Shown here piece by piece: positions 17,844-26,154 of a stretch of 64,000 nucleotides of DNA. Location: positions 124,001 through 188,000 of the forward strand of contig NZ_LIWB01000013.1 in assembly GCF_001905725.1 (NCBI RefSeq), written 5' to 3'. How positions within the stretch are numbered: the first letter of the stretch is position 1; every line of letters starts with the position of its first letter. The DNA comes from Streptomyces sp. CB02400 (GTDB taxonomy: Bacteria > Actinomycetota > Actinomycetes > Streptomycetales > Streptomycetaceae). The notes beneath the pieces are model-generated. The model made no database searches. It was given only the letters and a program-made list of their open reading frames with translations, and was not told the DNA's origin. Position numbers and translations under genes: made by a program.

Positions 17844-19022
17844 TCACATCCCCCGTACCGCCCGCGCCACCCGCGTCCCCGCCTCCGCCCTCGGCCCGCT
17901 GTCCGGCGGCACCGGACGCCGGGGGTGGACCGTGTTCGCCAGGAGGATCACGTACGTGTCCGTGACACGGTCGAGGACAAGGGACGTACCCGTGAAACCC
18001 GTATGGCCCGCGGCCCCCCGCCCCGCCAGTTCCCCCATGAACCACGGCTGGTCCAGGGCGAAGCCCAGGCCCGGCCGGGTGAACAGCAGGTCCACGTAGT
18101 CGGGACCGAGGATGCGGGCGGGACCGTACGAACCGCCCGCCAGCAGCGTGCGGCAGAAGACCGCCAGATCCCCGGCCGTGGAGAACAGCCCCGCGTGGCC
18201 CGCCACCCCACCCAGCGCCCACGCGTTCTCGTCGTGCACCTCGCCCCGCAGCATCCCCCGGTCCGCCTTGGCCCACGGCCGCCGCTGGTCCTCCGTCGCC
18301 GCCGCGGACGGGCACGGCCCGAAGCCGGTCGCGGTCATGCCCAGCGGCCGGGTGATGCCGTCACGCACGAGGACGTCGAGCGTGCGGCCGGTGACGCGTT
18401 CCAGGACGTGCTGGAGCAGCAGCATGTTGAGGTCGGAGTAGCAGTACGTGCCGGGCACCCCGGCGGGCCGCTCCGCGCGCAGCAGCGCCAGCCGTTCCGC
18501 GTCGTCGGCGCAGTCGTACAGCGGGAGTTCGGGGCGCAGTCCGGAGGTGTGGGTGAGCAACTGGCGGACGGTGATCCCGTGTCGCGCCGCCGCCGTGAAG
18601 TCCGGCAGGTACGCGCCCACGCGCGCGTCGATGCCCAGCGTGCGCCGCTCGATCTGCTGCACCGCCGCCACCGAGGTGAACAGTTTGGTCAGGGACGCCA
18701 GGTCGAAGGGGGTGTCCACGGTCATCGGGACGCGTTCGGCCGGCGGCAGTTCGACGGGGGTGTCCGTCTCCTCGTCGTACGCCGCGTAGCGCACCGCCCA
18801 GCCCGCCGCCTCCTCCACGGCGAGCACCGGGCCGCGCCCGACGACCACGACGGCGCCCGCCGCCCAGGGGCGCTCCCCGCTGGTCCGGGCGTGGATCTCC
18901 CGGACCAGGTGACGGAGTTCCGGTGCGTCGAGCCCGGCCCGTTCCGGTGTGCCGTGGCGCAGTCTGGGCGCGCTCAGATGCCCCCGCCCTTCGCGCCGGC
19001 CCACCCGCTGCGCGGACGGCAC
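17844..19022 (-). CDS. Serine hydrolase, class C beta-lactamase/esterase family
   Basis: The product is about 392 aa. The three active-site elements of the PBP-like family are visible: SLTK near residue 113 (Ser nucleophile and Lys), YSDLN near residue 195 (Tyr general base), and HTGFTG near residue 345, replacing the KTG box. Other family marks are RQLLTHTSGLRPELP and GGVAGHAGLFSTAGDLAVF. The substrate (D-amino peptide, ester or beta-lactam) cannot be told. No signal peptide is seen, so it is probably cytoplasmic. From ATG 19022 it would overlap the upstream Bcr/CflA gene by 49 bp. Homology-like sequence begins only at about residue 17, so the true start may be a non-ATG codon nearer the transporter's stop. 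The two are probably co-transcribed. Confidence 0.85.
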   Translation of the reverse strand: MPSAQRVGRREGRGHLSAPRLRHGTPERAGLDAPELRHLVREIHARTSGERPWAAGAVVVVGRGPVLAVEEAAGWAVRYAAYDEETDTPVELPPAERVPMTVDTPFDLASLTKLFTSVAAVQQIERRTLGIDARVGAYLPDFTAAARHGITVRQLLTHTSGLRPELPLYDCADDAERLALLRAERPAGVPGTYCYSDLNMLLLQHVLERVTGRTLDVLVRDGITRPLGMTATGFGPCPSAAATEDQRRPWAKADRGMLRGEVHDENAWALGGVAGHAGLFSTAGDLAVFCRTLLAGGSYGPARILGPDYVDLLFTRPGLGFALDQPWFMGELAGRGAAGHTGFTGTSLVLDRVTDTYVILLANTVHPRRPVPPDSGPRAEAGTRVARAVRGM

Positions 19023-20359
19023 ATTCCCAGGAAGCAGGCCAGCGCCACGAGGGCGGCGACGAGCTGGACGACGGCCATCGGGACGGCGGTGTCCTCCCCG
19101 GCGACCCCGACCAGCGGGGAGGCGATCGCGCCGATGAGGAAGGACGTCGTACCGAGCAGCGCCGACGCGGAGCCGGCGGCGTGCTTGGTGCGCATCAGGG
19201 CGAGTGTCTGCGTGTTCGGCAGGGCGATGCCCATCGCGGACATCAGCACGAACAGCGCGGCGGCCACGGGCACAAGCCCGACCTCGCCGAACGTGCCCAG
19301 CGACATCAGCAGCAGCGCGACCGCCGCGACGACCACGACGACGAGCCCCAGGCCGAGCACCTTGTCCAGCCGGGCCCGGCCGACCAGGATCTTGCCGTTG
19401 ACCTGCCCCATGATCACCAGCCCGATCGAGTTGAGCCCGAACAGCAGGCTGAACGTCTGCGGGGAGGCGCCGTAGATCTCCTGGACGACGAACGGGGAGG
19501 CGGCGACGTACGCGAAGAGGGACGCGAAGGCGAAGCCGCCGGTGAGCATGTAGCCGGTGAACGCGCGGTCGGTGAGCAGCCGGCGCATCGAGCCGAGCGT
19601 CTCGCCGACGCCTCCGTCGTGCCGGTCGGCGGGGGCCAGGGTCTCCGGCAGCTTCGCCCAGACGACGGCCGTCAGCAGCGCCCCGACGACGGTCAGGACG
19701 ACGAACACGCCCCGCCAGTCCGTCACCCGCAGGATCTGCCCGCCGATGAGCGGCGCCACGATCGGCGCGACCCCGGAGATCAGCATGAGGGTCGAGAAGA
19801 AGCGGGCCATGGCCACGCCGTCGTACAGGTCACGGGCGACCGCCCGCGCGATGACGATGCCGGCCGCGCCCGCGAGGCCCTGCGCCAGCCGGAAGGCGAC
19901 GAGGAGTTCGACGGTCGGCGCGAAGGCGCACAGCGCGGTGGCGACGACGTAGACCGCGAGGCCGATGAGCAGCGGCCGGCGGCGGCCCCACCGGTCGCTC
20001 ATCGGGCCGACCACGAGCTGCCCGAGCGCCATGCCGGCCAGGCAGGCGGTGAGCGTGAGCTGGACGGTGGCGGCGGGCGCGTGCAGGGACTGGGTGACCT
20101 CCGGCAGGGCCGGGAGGTACATGTCCATCGCCAGGGGTGGCGTGGCGGTCAGGCCGCCGAGTACGAGCGTGACCAGCAGGCTGGTGCGGCGGCCAGTGGT
20201 CGCGCGGAGCGCCGCCTCGGCCGCCGTCAGGTCCGGGACGGCGGCCCTCCGGGCCGGGTCCGGTGCCCTGTTCTGTGTCGATTCCGGTGTCGGACCTGCC
20301 GCCGGGTCCGCTGCCGGGTTCGCTGCCGAGCTCGATATGGACGCCCCACCCTCGGGCAT
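18974..20359 (-). CDS. Bcr/CflA-type multidrug efflux MFS transporter
   Basis: The product is 461 aa with about 12 membrane segments. The marks are the first helix TATPPLAMDMYLPALPEV, the MFS loop GPMSDRWGRRRPLLIG, motif C-like GVAPIVAPLIGGQI, and a C-terminal half ending in a Gly-rich tail. The long Ala/Pro-rich cytoplasmic N-terminus (about 55 aa) is unusual but has normal codon use. ATG 20359 follows GGAGGGG at good spacing. Bcr/CflA proteins are proton-driven drug exporters (bicyclomycin, chloramphenicol, sulfonamides); the substrate here is unknown. It overlaps the downstream serine-hydrolase gene, suggesting one transcript, and diverges from a Gfo/Idh oxidoreductase. Confidence 0.9.
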   Translation of the reverse strand: MPEGGASISSSAANPAADPAAGPTPESTQNRAPDPARRAAVPDLTAAEAALRATTGRRTSLLVTLVLGGLTATPPLAMDMYLPALPEVTQSLHAPAATVQLTLTACLAGMALGQLVVGPMSDRWGRRRPLLIGLAVYVVATALCAFAPTVELLVAFRLAQGLAGAAGIVIARAVARDLYDGVAMARFFSTLMLISGVAPIVAPLIGGQILRVTDWRGVFVVLTVVGALLTAVVWAKLPETLAPADRHDGGVGETLGSMRRLLTDRAFTGYMLTGGFAFASLFAYVAASPFVVQEIYGASPQTFSLLFGLNSIGLVIMGQVNGKILVGRARLDKVLGLGLVVVVVAAVALLLMSLGTFGEVGLVPVAAALFVLMSAMGIALPNTQTLALMRTKHAAGSASALLGTTSFLIGAIASPLVGVAGEDTAVPMAVVQLVAALVALACFLGMCRPRSGWAGAKGGGI

Positions 20360-20436
20360 GTGGCCCCTCCCTTTCCGTGCATCGGCTCCCTATGCTCTCA
20401 GCTCGTACGGAGTGCTCGGCGTCAACGGCGATGTCA

Positions 20437-20450
20437 TGGGAGCGCTTCCA
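20437..20450. promoter_or_regulatory. LacI/CebR-like operator
   Basis: TGGGAGCGCTTCCA differs at one base from the CebR cellobiose-repressor box TGGGAGCGCTCCCA. It sits 49 bp before the Gfo/Idh start. A second, weaker inverted repeat (TCGTTC...GAACGA, 20458-20479) follows immediately. Confidence 0.5.
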
Positions 20451-20498
20451 TCGACATTCGTTCACGATGTGACGAACGACACGAGCAGGGCGGGACGC

Positions 20499-21500
20499 AT
20501 GACAGAGCAGAAGGTGCGCTGGGGCATTCTGGCGACCGGGGGGATGGCCGCGACGTTCACGGCGGATCTCGTGGACATGCCGGACGCGGAGGTCGTGGCG
20601 GTGGCGTCACGGTCGGCGGAGCCGGCGAAGGCGTTCGCCGAGCGGTTCGGGATAGCGCGGGCGTACGGCGACTGGGAGTCGCTGGCGCACGACGAGGAGG
20701 TCGACGTCGTCTACGTCGCCACTCCGCACTCGGCGCACCGCGCGGCGGCCGGGCTGATGCTGGAGTCCGGGCGGAACGTGCTGTGCGAGAAGCCGTTCAC
20801 GCTGAACGCGCGGGAGGCGGAGGAGCTGGTCGCGCTGGCGCGGGACGGCGGGCGCTTCCTGATGGAGGCCATGTGGATGTACTGCCACCCCATGGTGCGG
20901 CGGCTCAAGGCGCTGGTCGACGACGGCGCGATCGGTGAGGTGCGCCATGTGCAGGCGGACTTCGGCCTGGCGGGGCCGTTCCCGGCGTCGCACCGGCTGC
21001 GGGACCCGGCGCTGGGCGGGGGCGCGCTGCTGGACCTGGGGGTGTACCCGGTGTCGTTCACGCAGCTGCTGCTCGGGGAGCCGTCGGACATCACGGCGCG
21101 AGCGGTGCTCTCGGAAGAGAGCGTCGACCTCCAGACGGGGGCACTGCTCTCGTGGGAGAGCGGTGCTCTCGCTTCGGTGCACTGCTCCATCGTGGGCGGT
21201 ACGGCCACCTCCGCATCGATCACCGGTTCGCAGGGCCGCATCGACATCCCGTACGGCTTCTTCTTCCCGGAACGCTTCGTGCTGCACCGGGACGGCCGTG
21301 ACGCCGAGGAGTTCACGGCCGACCCGGCCGACGGCCCCCGCGCCAGCCTCAAGCACGAGGCCGCCGAGGTGATGCGGGCCCTGCGGGCCGGCGAGACCGA
21401 GTCGTCGCTGGTCCCGCTCGACGGCACCCTCGCCGTGATGCGGACGCTCGACACGATCCGGGACCGCGTCGGCGTCCGCTACCCCGGCGAGACCCGCTGA
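20499..21500 (+). CDS. Gfo/Idh/MocA family NAD(P)-dependent oxidoreductase
   Basis: The product is 333 aa. The Rossmann N-terminus reads VRWGILATGGMAATFTADL; after it come DVVYVATPHSAH and LCEKPFTLNAREAEEL, whose EKP is the family's catalytic/cofactor lysine motif. The C-terminal alpha/beta domain contains FLMEAMWMYCHP and GGALLDLGVYPVSFTQLLLG, matching dimeric-dihydrodiol/trans-dihydrodiol or sugar dehydrogenases. It likely oxidises or reduces a sugar or cyclic polyol. ATG 20499 begins the conserved fold; an in-frame GTG 30 bp upstream is possible. The CebR-like box in front suggests carbohydrate-linked regulation. The SDR gene follows 71 bp downstream in the same direction. Confidence 0.9.
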   Translation: MTEQKVRWGILATGGMAATFTADLVDMPDAEVVAVASRSAEPAKAFAERFGIARAYGDWESLAHDEEVDVVYVATPHSAHRAAAGLMLESGRNVLCEKPFTLNAREAEELVALARDGGRFLMEAMWMYCHPMVRRLKALVDDGAIGEVRHVQADFGLAGPFPASHRLRDPALGGGALLDLGVYPVSFTQLLLGEPSDITARAVLSEESVDLQTGALLSWESGALASVHCSIVGGTATSASITGSQGRIDIPYGFFFPERFVLHRDGRDAEEFTADPADGPRASLKHEAAEVMRALRAGETESSLVPLDGTLAVMRTLDTIRDRVGVRYPGETR

Positions 21501-21571
21501 GCGACACCCCCGGCAGCCGGGGTCCGGGCAGGCCGCCCGGACCCCGGCTCCCTCCCCTACGCTCCGACCTC

Positions 21572-22369
21572 ATGACTTCCAGGCAGCAGACGGACGGACG
21601 GACGAGGATCGCCGTGGTCACCGGGGCGGGCTCCGGCATCGGGCGCGCGGTGGCGGTGGAGTTGGCGCGCGGGGGGTGGTCGGTGGCGCTGGCGGGGCGC
21701 CGTGAGGAGACGCTGGAGGAGACGGCGGCGCTGGCGGCACGGGAGGCAGCCGGGAGCGGGCCGGGCGGCGAGCCGCTGGTCGTACGGACGGACGTGTCGC
21801 GCCCGCAGGACGTGAACGCCCTGTTCGCGGCCACCGTCGAACGCTTCGGCCGGGTGGACCTGCTGTTCAACAACGCGGGGACGTTCGGCCCCGGCGGGGT
21901 GCCGGTGGAGGAACTGCCGTACGAGGCCTGGCGGCACGTGGTGGACACCAACCTCAACGGGGCGTTCCTGTGCGCGCAGGCGGCGTACCGGCAGATGAAG
22001 GAGCAGGACCCGCAGGGCGGCCGGATCATCAACAACGGCTCGATCTCCGCGCACACGCCGCGCCCCCTCTCGGTCGCCTACACCGCGACCAAGCACGCGC
22101 TGACCGGCCTCACCAAGTCCCTCTCGCTGGACGGGCGGCCGTACCGGATCGCGGTGGGCCAGATCGACATCGGCAACGCGGCGACCGACATGACGGAGCG
22201 CATGGAGACCGGGGCGCTCCAGGCGAACGGGGAGACCGCCCCGGAACCGGTGATGGATGTCGCGGACGTGGCCCGTACGGTGCGGCACATGGCGGAGCTG
22301 CCGCTGGAGGCGAACGTGCAGTTCGCGACCGTACTGGCGACGACGATGCCGTACGTGGGCCGGGGTTGA
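21572..22369 (+). CDS. Short-chain dehydrogenase/reductase
   Basis: The product is 265 aa, the classical SDR length. Motifs in order are TGAGSGIG near residue 18 (cofactor), NNAG near 101, NNGSISAHTP with the catalytic Ser, and YTATKHAL with the YxxxK pair. The Arg in GRREE after the second strand favours NADP. The substrate is unknown. It follows the Gfo/Idh gene with 71 bp between, possibly in the same transcript. Ribosome-site quality before ATG 21572 is poor, but no alternative precedes the conserved fold. Confidence 0.92.
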   Translation: MTSRQQTDGRTRIAVVTGAGSGIGRAVAVELARGGWSVALAGRREETLEETAALAAREAAGSGPGGEPLVVRTDVSRPQDVNALFAATVERFGRVDLLFNNAGTFGPGGVPVEELPYEAWRHVVDTNLNGAFLCAQAAYRQMKEQDPQGGRIINNGSISAHTPRPLSVAYTATKHALTGLTKSLSLDGRPYRIAVGQIDIGNAATDMTERMETGALQANGETAPEPVMDVADVARTVRHMAELPLEANVQFATVLATTMPYVGRG

Positions 22370-22512
22370 GCCCTTCCGGCGAGCGGACCCCGCACAAACG
22401 GAATTCCAACGTCCGCACTATTGCGGCCAGTCGCGGACTTATGCTCAACACTCCTACACCAAAGCTTCACACTTGGAGCAGGTGGCTTCCGCAGGCCATG
22501 TCCAGGGGGGAG

Positions 22513-22595
22513 GCGGCAGCCGTTCCACGCCACCGGGTTGGGGGTGGACCCGCGCGGGACCGCGGGTACGCGCCGGTGGGTGGAACGGCTGCCGC
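22513..22595. other. Long inverted repeat (RNA hairpin) between the SDR and MazG-like genes
   Basis: GCGGCAGCCGTTCCAC plus eight further bases at 22513-22536 pairs almost perfectly with 22573-22595. The 36-nt loop is itself partly self-complementary (GGACCCGCGCGGGACC). AT-richer DNA (22390-22490) lies before it and the next start is 68 bp after it. It could terminate the SDR transcript or form a structured leader. Confidence 0.55.
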
Positions 22596-22662
22596 GTGAA
22601 CCGTCCGGCGGCCGTCGCTCGGCGCCGGTGCCTGTCAGTGCCGTGTGCCAGGCTCGGCCTCC

Positions 22663-23010
22663 ATGAGCGACCACCCGACCCCGCCCCCTCCCCCGACCGC
22701 CGACCTGTGGGACTCCATCGACGGCCTGTGCGGCTGGCTGGACGCGAACCGTCCGGCCGACGGCCGGGAGGGTCTGCTGCTGCGGATCATCAAACTGTCC
22801 GAGGAGGTGGGTGAGGTCGCCGAGGCGGTGATCGGGGCGACCGGCCAGAACCCGCGCAAGGGCACCACGCACACCTGGGACGACGTCCAGTCGGAGCTGT
22901 GCGACGTCGCCGTCACGGCGCTGGTGGCCCTGCGCACCCTCACCCCCGACGCCCGCGAGGTCTTCACCGGCCATCTGGAGCGGGTCAGGCACCGCTCGCT
23001 GGGCGCCTGA
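22663..23010 (+). CDS. MazG-like nucleotide pyrophosphohydrolase family protein
   Basis: The product is 115 aa. It belongs to the all-alpha NTP pyrophosphohydrolase (MazG) superfamily: IIKLSEEVGEVAEAVIG supplies the metal-binding EExxE and ELCDVAVTALVAL supplies the ExxD pair. Such small proteins hydrolyse non-canonical NTPs or dNTPs to monophosphates. ATG 22663 begins a Pro-rich leader, and the conserved fold starts at about residue 14 (DLWDSIDGLCGWLD). An in-frame ATG 18 bp upstream has no better ribosome site. The thioesterase follows after 56 bp. Confidence 0.85.
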   Translation: MSDHPTPPPPPTADLWDSIDGLCGWLDANRPADGREGLLLRIIKLSEEVGEVAEAVIGATGQNPRKGTTHTWDDVQSELCDVAVTALVALRTLTPDAREVFTGHLERVRHRSLGA

Positions 23011-23066
23011 CGCCGGGTACCGGATGAATGTAGGGTGCACTTTCCCGCACCCGAAGGAGACGTCCC

Positions 23067-23891
23067 TTGCCCACCTCCACCGCGCCCCGGGGCAGCTACT
23101 TCGAGCGCATCGACGACCACCGCTACAAGCCGACGGCGCACGCGGGCGGGGCCTGGGACCCGGACGAGCAGCACTTCAGCCCGCTGGGCGGACTGGTCGC
23201 CCACGCCCTCGACCGCCACCGGGCCGCCGCCGGTGCGGACGACGGCCTGCTCCTCTCCCGGATCAGCTACGACATCCTCGGCCGCCTCGCCCTGGACGAG
23301 TGCGAGATACGGGTGGAGACCGTCCGCCCCGGCCGGACCATCGAGCTCCTCGAAGCGGTCGTACGCACAGCCGGCCGCCCGGTCGTCCGGGCCCGCGCCT
23401 GGTTCCTGGCCGGCCTCGACACCACCGCGGTCGCGGGCGGCCCGGACGACCGCCTCCCCGCCCCCGAGTCACTCGCCCCGTGGCCGATGTCCGACCTCTG
23501 GCCCGGTGGATACATCGCCGAGCTGGACGTCCGCCCGGTCGCACCGCCCCGGCCGGGCCGCACGACCGCCTGGGTCTCCACACCCCTGGACCTCGTCGCC
23601 GGCGAGTCCGCCGGACCGCTCGCCTCGTACCTCGCCCTCGTCGACACCGCCAACGGCATCGCCGTACGGCAGCCGCCCACCGAGTGGATGTTCCCCAACG
23701 TCGACCTGACCGTCCACCTCCACCGACAGCCGCGGGGCACCTGGACCGGCCTGGACACCACGGTCACCTTCGGCCCCTCCGGCCAGGGCCTCACCAGCAC
23801 GGTCCTCCACGACGTGGACGGCCCGGTGGGCCGGGCCCAGCAGATCCTGACGGTGCGGCCGTCGCCGGGGGCGCCGACCCGCGACGGGTGA
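23067..23891 (+). CDS. Acyl-CoA thioesterase-type double hotdog protein
   Basis: The product is 274 aa, about the length of TesB-like double-hotdog thioesterases. The order of elements fits: FSPLGGLVAHALDR, SRISYDILGRLAL, the GRTIELLEAVV strand, a linker, then YLALVDTANGIAVRQPP and a C-terminal DTTVTFGPSGQGLTSTVLHD sheet. It would hydrolyse acyl-CoA esters; no catalytic residue can be fixed with certainty. The start is TTG at 23067, supported by a strong GAAGGAGA ribosome site. It converges on the LPMO gene 45 bp away. Confidence 0.85.
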   Translation: MPTSTAPRGSYFERIDDHRYKPTAHAGGAWDPDEQHFSPLGGLVAHALDRHRAAAGADDGLLLSRISYDILGRLALDECEIRVETVRPGRTIELLEAVVRTAGRPVVRARAWFLAGLDTTAVAGGPDDRLPAPESLAPWPMSDLWPGGYIAELDVRPVAPPRPGRTTAWVSTPLDLVAGESAGPLASYLALVDTANGIAVRQPPTEWMFPNVDLTVHLHRQPRGTWTGLDTTVTFGPSGQGLTSTVLHDVDGPVGRAQQILTVRPSPGAPTRDG

Positions 23892-23935
23892 CCGGTGCGG
23901 CGCGCGCCGCACCGGTCCGCTTCAGCGGGGAACGG

Positions 23936-24661
23936 CTAGCAGGCCCCGAGGTCCTCCCAGACGCCCCACTCCCCGGTGGTGCCGGGTTCCTCGCCCGTCA
24001 CCCACCACTTGGCGCGCCAGGTGCGGCCGTCGTGGGAGACGGTGTCTCCGCCGGTGTAGACGTTCGCGGCGTTCCAGACCGGCGCGGCGCAGTCGCCCGG
24101 TTCGCCGCCTCCGTCGCCACCGCCGTCACCGCCGCCGTCGCCACTGCCACCGACGTTGACGTCGATGCAGGCGTAGAAGGCGTTGCCGGTGTCGGCCACG
24201 TTCCAGACGGCGAGGACCTTCTGACGGCCGGTGAAGCCGCCGAAGTCCACCTGGTGGGCGACGTCCGCGGGCGGCTGCGCGCCATTGCCGTCGAACTCGG
24301 CGATCTTCGTGTTGCCGATGAAGTACTGCCAGGTGTCGGTGGCGTGCCGGGCGGTGTGGTGCCAGTTGAAGGTGTGGCTCGTGCCGACCGGGGTGACGCG
24401 CCAGCCCTTGCTGTCGTCGTCGAGTTCGGCGAACTGGCTGTTGCCGCCACTGCAACTGCGCAGGCCCTTCGGGCCCTCGACGCTCTGCGGCTCGTACTGG
24501 ATCTGCCCGCAGTCGACGACGCCCTCGGCGCACTGGTCCTGCCGGCTGCCGGGGTCGGTCACCCAGCCGTGGGCGTAGGCCGGGCCGGCCGGGAGGCTGA
24601 CGGCGAGCAGGGGAGCGACCAGCGCTCCGACGGCGACCGCCACTCGTCTTTTCGTGCCCAT
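23936..24661 (-). CDS. AA10 lytic polysaccharide monooxygenase with chitin-binding module
   Basis: The product is 241 aa. The signal peptide ends PAGPAYA, releasing an N-terminal His (HGWVTDPGSRQDQC), the first ligand of the copper His-brace. The second His lies in TFNWHHTARHATDTW, and a buried Phe/Tyr position in FYACIDVNV completes the site. A GGGDGGGDGGG linker leads to a C-terminal CBM5/12-like module (WNAANVYTGGDTVSHDG, AKWWVTGEEPG). AA10 enzymes oxidatively cleave crystalline chitin or cellulose outside the cell; this architecture favours chitin. ATG 24661 is set by the signal peptide and GGAAAGGAA. Two DasR boxes lie upstream, so N-acetylglucosamine-responsive repression is expected. 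Confidence 0.95.
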   Translation of the reverse strand: MGTKRRVAVAVGALVAPLLAVSLPAGPAYAHGWVTDPGSRQDQCAEGVVDCGQIQYEPQSVEGPKGLRSCSGGNSQFAELDDDSKGWRVTPVGTSHTFNWHHTARHATDTWQYFIGNTKIAEFDGNGAQPPADVAHQVDFGGFTGRQKVLAVWNVADTGNAFYACIDVNVGGSGDGGGDGGGDGGGEPGDCAAPVWNAANVYTGGDTVSHDGRTWRAKWWVTGEEPGTTGEWGVWEDLGAC

Positions 24662-24796
24662 GACATATTCCTTTCCTTCGGTGTACGTCGATGCCGCCCG
24701 TGAGGGCGGCACTGCCGACCGTGCCGTGGGCGCCGCCGCACGCGCCCCGCACCTTCGCCCGACCGACGGCCTGACCGGGGCTCGGGTGGATGGAAT

Positions 24797-24831
24797 AGAG
24801 GTCTAGACCTCAGCGACTAGGTCTAGACCAT
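24797..24831. promoter_or_regulatory. Two tandem DasR-responsive elements (dre)
   Basis: AGAGGTCTAGACCTCA (24797-24812) and ACTAGGTCTAGACCAT (24816-24831) both match the DasR pattern built on GGTCTAGACC. Their centres are 20 bp apart, two helical turns. They lie 136-170 bp before the LPMO start and 143 bp before the divergent LysM-type gene. Confidence 0.85.
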
Positions 24832-24973
24832 ACCGATGAACCGGGAACGGTCAAGGGTTCACACAAAGGGAATCGGCGGACAGGGCCGATCGGCTCAGCG
24901 CCCGCGCCGCACCACGCACTGCGACTTAGCGTGAGGATTTGTCACAGTATGCGTTCACCTCGGGAGGCGAAAC

Positions 24974-25630
24974 ATGCGGCACATACGCCGCCGCGGTCCG
25001 GCTCTGACCCTCATCAGCGGCTTGGCGGCCGGCTCGATGCTGTTGGCCACGAGTCAGGCAGCGGCCACGGAGGACCCGGCCCGGTCGCACCGGTCGTCGG
25101 CCGGGCACACGAAGGACCGGACGACACGTCACGAGACCCACACCGTGGCAAGCGGAAACACCCTGTGGGAGATCGCCGACGACCATTACGGCGACGGGAT
25201 GAAATGGTGGGTCCTCTTCGGGGCCAACGCCAGGACGATCGAGAAGACCGCGCGGGACCACGGGCGCGACGGCAGCGACATCGGCCACTGGATCTTCCCC
25301 GAGACCGAGCTGGCCGTCCCGGACCCCGCCGCGATGAAGGCCGGCGAGAAGGCCGTCCGTGCGGCCCTGGAACGCGTTCTGGCCCAGCACCCGCAGCTGA
25401 TCGGCGGTTCGCTCTGCCCCGGAGCGGAGGCACCCGAGGACATCGGTGACTGCTTCCTCGGGCTGCTCGACCAGGTACCCCTGCTGCTGGAGCACGTCGA
25501 CTTCCCGGAGGAGGTCTCCAGCGGTGCGCTCCTCGAGCTTCTCGAGCCGCTCGTCACCTGCGTCATGGAGGAGGAGGACCCGGTCGCCTGTCTGACGGAG
25601 GCGGTCCCGGACCTGCCCGCCCAAGGCTGA
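24974..25630 (+). CDS. Secreted LysM-like domain protein
   Basis: The product is 218 aa with a signal peptide (TLISGLAAGSMLLATSQAAA). A LysM-like segment lies at about residues 55-115: HTVASGNTLWEIADDHYGDG, WWVLFGANARTI and IFPETELAVP. LysM domains bind peptidoglycan or chitin. The C-terminal 90 residues are acidic and helical with cysteines in CPGAEAPEDIGDC and CVMEEEDPVAC, likely disulfide pairs; I know no family for them. The ATG is preceded by GGGAGGCG. It diverges from the chitin-active LPMO across the dre sites, so shared DasR control is possible. A terminator hairpin follows. Confidence 0.87.
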   Translation: MRHIRRRGPALTLISGLAAGSMLLATSQAAATEDPARSHRSSAGHTKDRTTRHETHTVASGNTLWEIADDHYGDGMKWWVLFGANARTIEKTARDHGRDGSDIGHWIFPETELAVPDPAAMKAGEKAVRAALERVLAQHPQLIGGSLCPGAEAPEDIGDCFLGLLDQVPLLLEHVDFPEEVSSGALLELLEPLVTCVMEEEDPVACLTEAVPDLPAQG

Positions 25631-25705
25631 CGGACTTCACCGGGGCGCCTCCGACGGGGCGGACCCGGTGAAGGGAGTCGGTCCGCGGTAGCCGGACGTG
25701 GCGGA

Positions 25706-25733
25706 GCCCGGGAGTCGTATCCAGCTCCCGGGC
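25706..25733 (+). terminator. Hairpin terminator after the LysM-type gene
   Basis: GCCCGGGAG and CTCCCGGGC form a perfect 9-bp stem with a 10-nt loop, 75 bp after the stop. Confidence 0.6.
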
Positions 25734-25784
25734 CCCTGGGGATGCCACCCAATTGCGCACGCCGGCGGCGTTTAAGAGGACGGA

Positions 25785-26060
25785 TCAGTCATCATGCCGT
25801 CGTGTTCTTCCTTTGAACTACCGCGCCAGGCAAGAGGCGCAGGCGAGAGTCGAACTCGCATCCGACGGCGTTCGTCCGTCCCCGGTCGATCCGGCGATCG
25901 GCGGCGATGCTGAGACTGGAGCGAGAGTCTGAGATTGACCGCGGCTGCCTCTGCCATGTTGGGCCACCCCGGCCCGGTGTCGGGCTGTTGTGCCGGGGGA
26001 AGGACTCGAACCTTCACTGTCACCGCTTCTTCAGGCTGAACTTCAGTGTCAGCTTGCGCT
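25785..26060 (-). other. Cluster of tRNA-like fragments, no intact tRNA found
   Basis: The minus strand shows tRNA-arm look-alikes with no complete cloverleaf. There is a T-arm plus acceptor-like end (GAAGG TTCGAGT CCTTC then CCCCGGCA) near 25992-26015, a D-arm-like TGGCCCAACATGGCAGAGGC near 25945-25970, a second T-arm (GCGAG TTCGACT CTCGC) near 25841-25858, and a D-arm like that of tRNA-Gly (GTAGTTCAAAGGAAGAACA) near 25803-25822. I could not find a 7-bp acceptor or a valid anticodon stem for any of them by eye. They may be decayed tRNA genes or structurally unusual ones. The stretch otherwise holds no supported gene. Confidence 0.35.
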
Positions 26061-26105
26061 CATCACGCGGACCGGTCCTCATTTCCGGCCCGCGTCGGTA
26101 GCGCA

Positions 26106-26127
26106 CCCCCGCGCTCGCACGCGGGGG
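26106..26127 (-). terminator. Hairpin terminator after the DUF7873-like gene
   Basis: CCCCCGCG and CGCGGGGG form a perfect 8-bp stem with a 6-nt loop, 28 bp beyond the stop codon of the minus-strand gene. Confidence 0.75.
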
Positions 26128-26154
26128 CGATCGTGGTGGCCACCTCGCCCGGCG

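Noticed and set aside
24974..25630. Lytic transglycosylase or resuscitation-promoting factor
   Set aside because: Only a LysM-like segment is present; no catalytic Glu-containing transglycosylase domain was seen.
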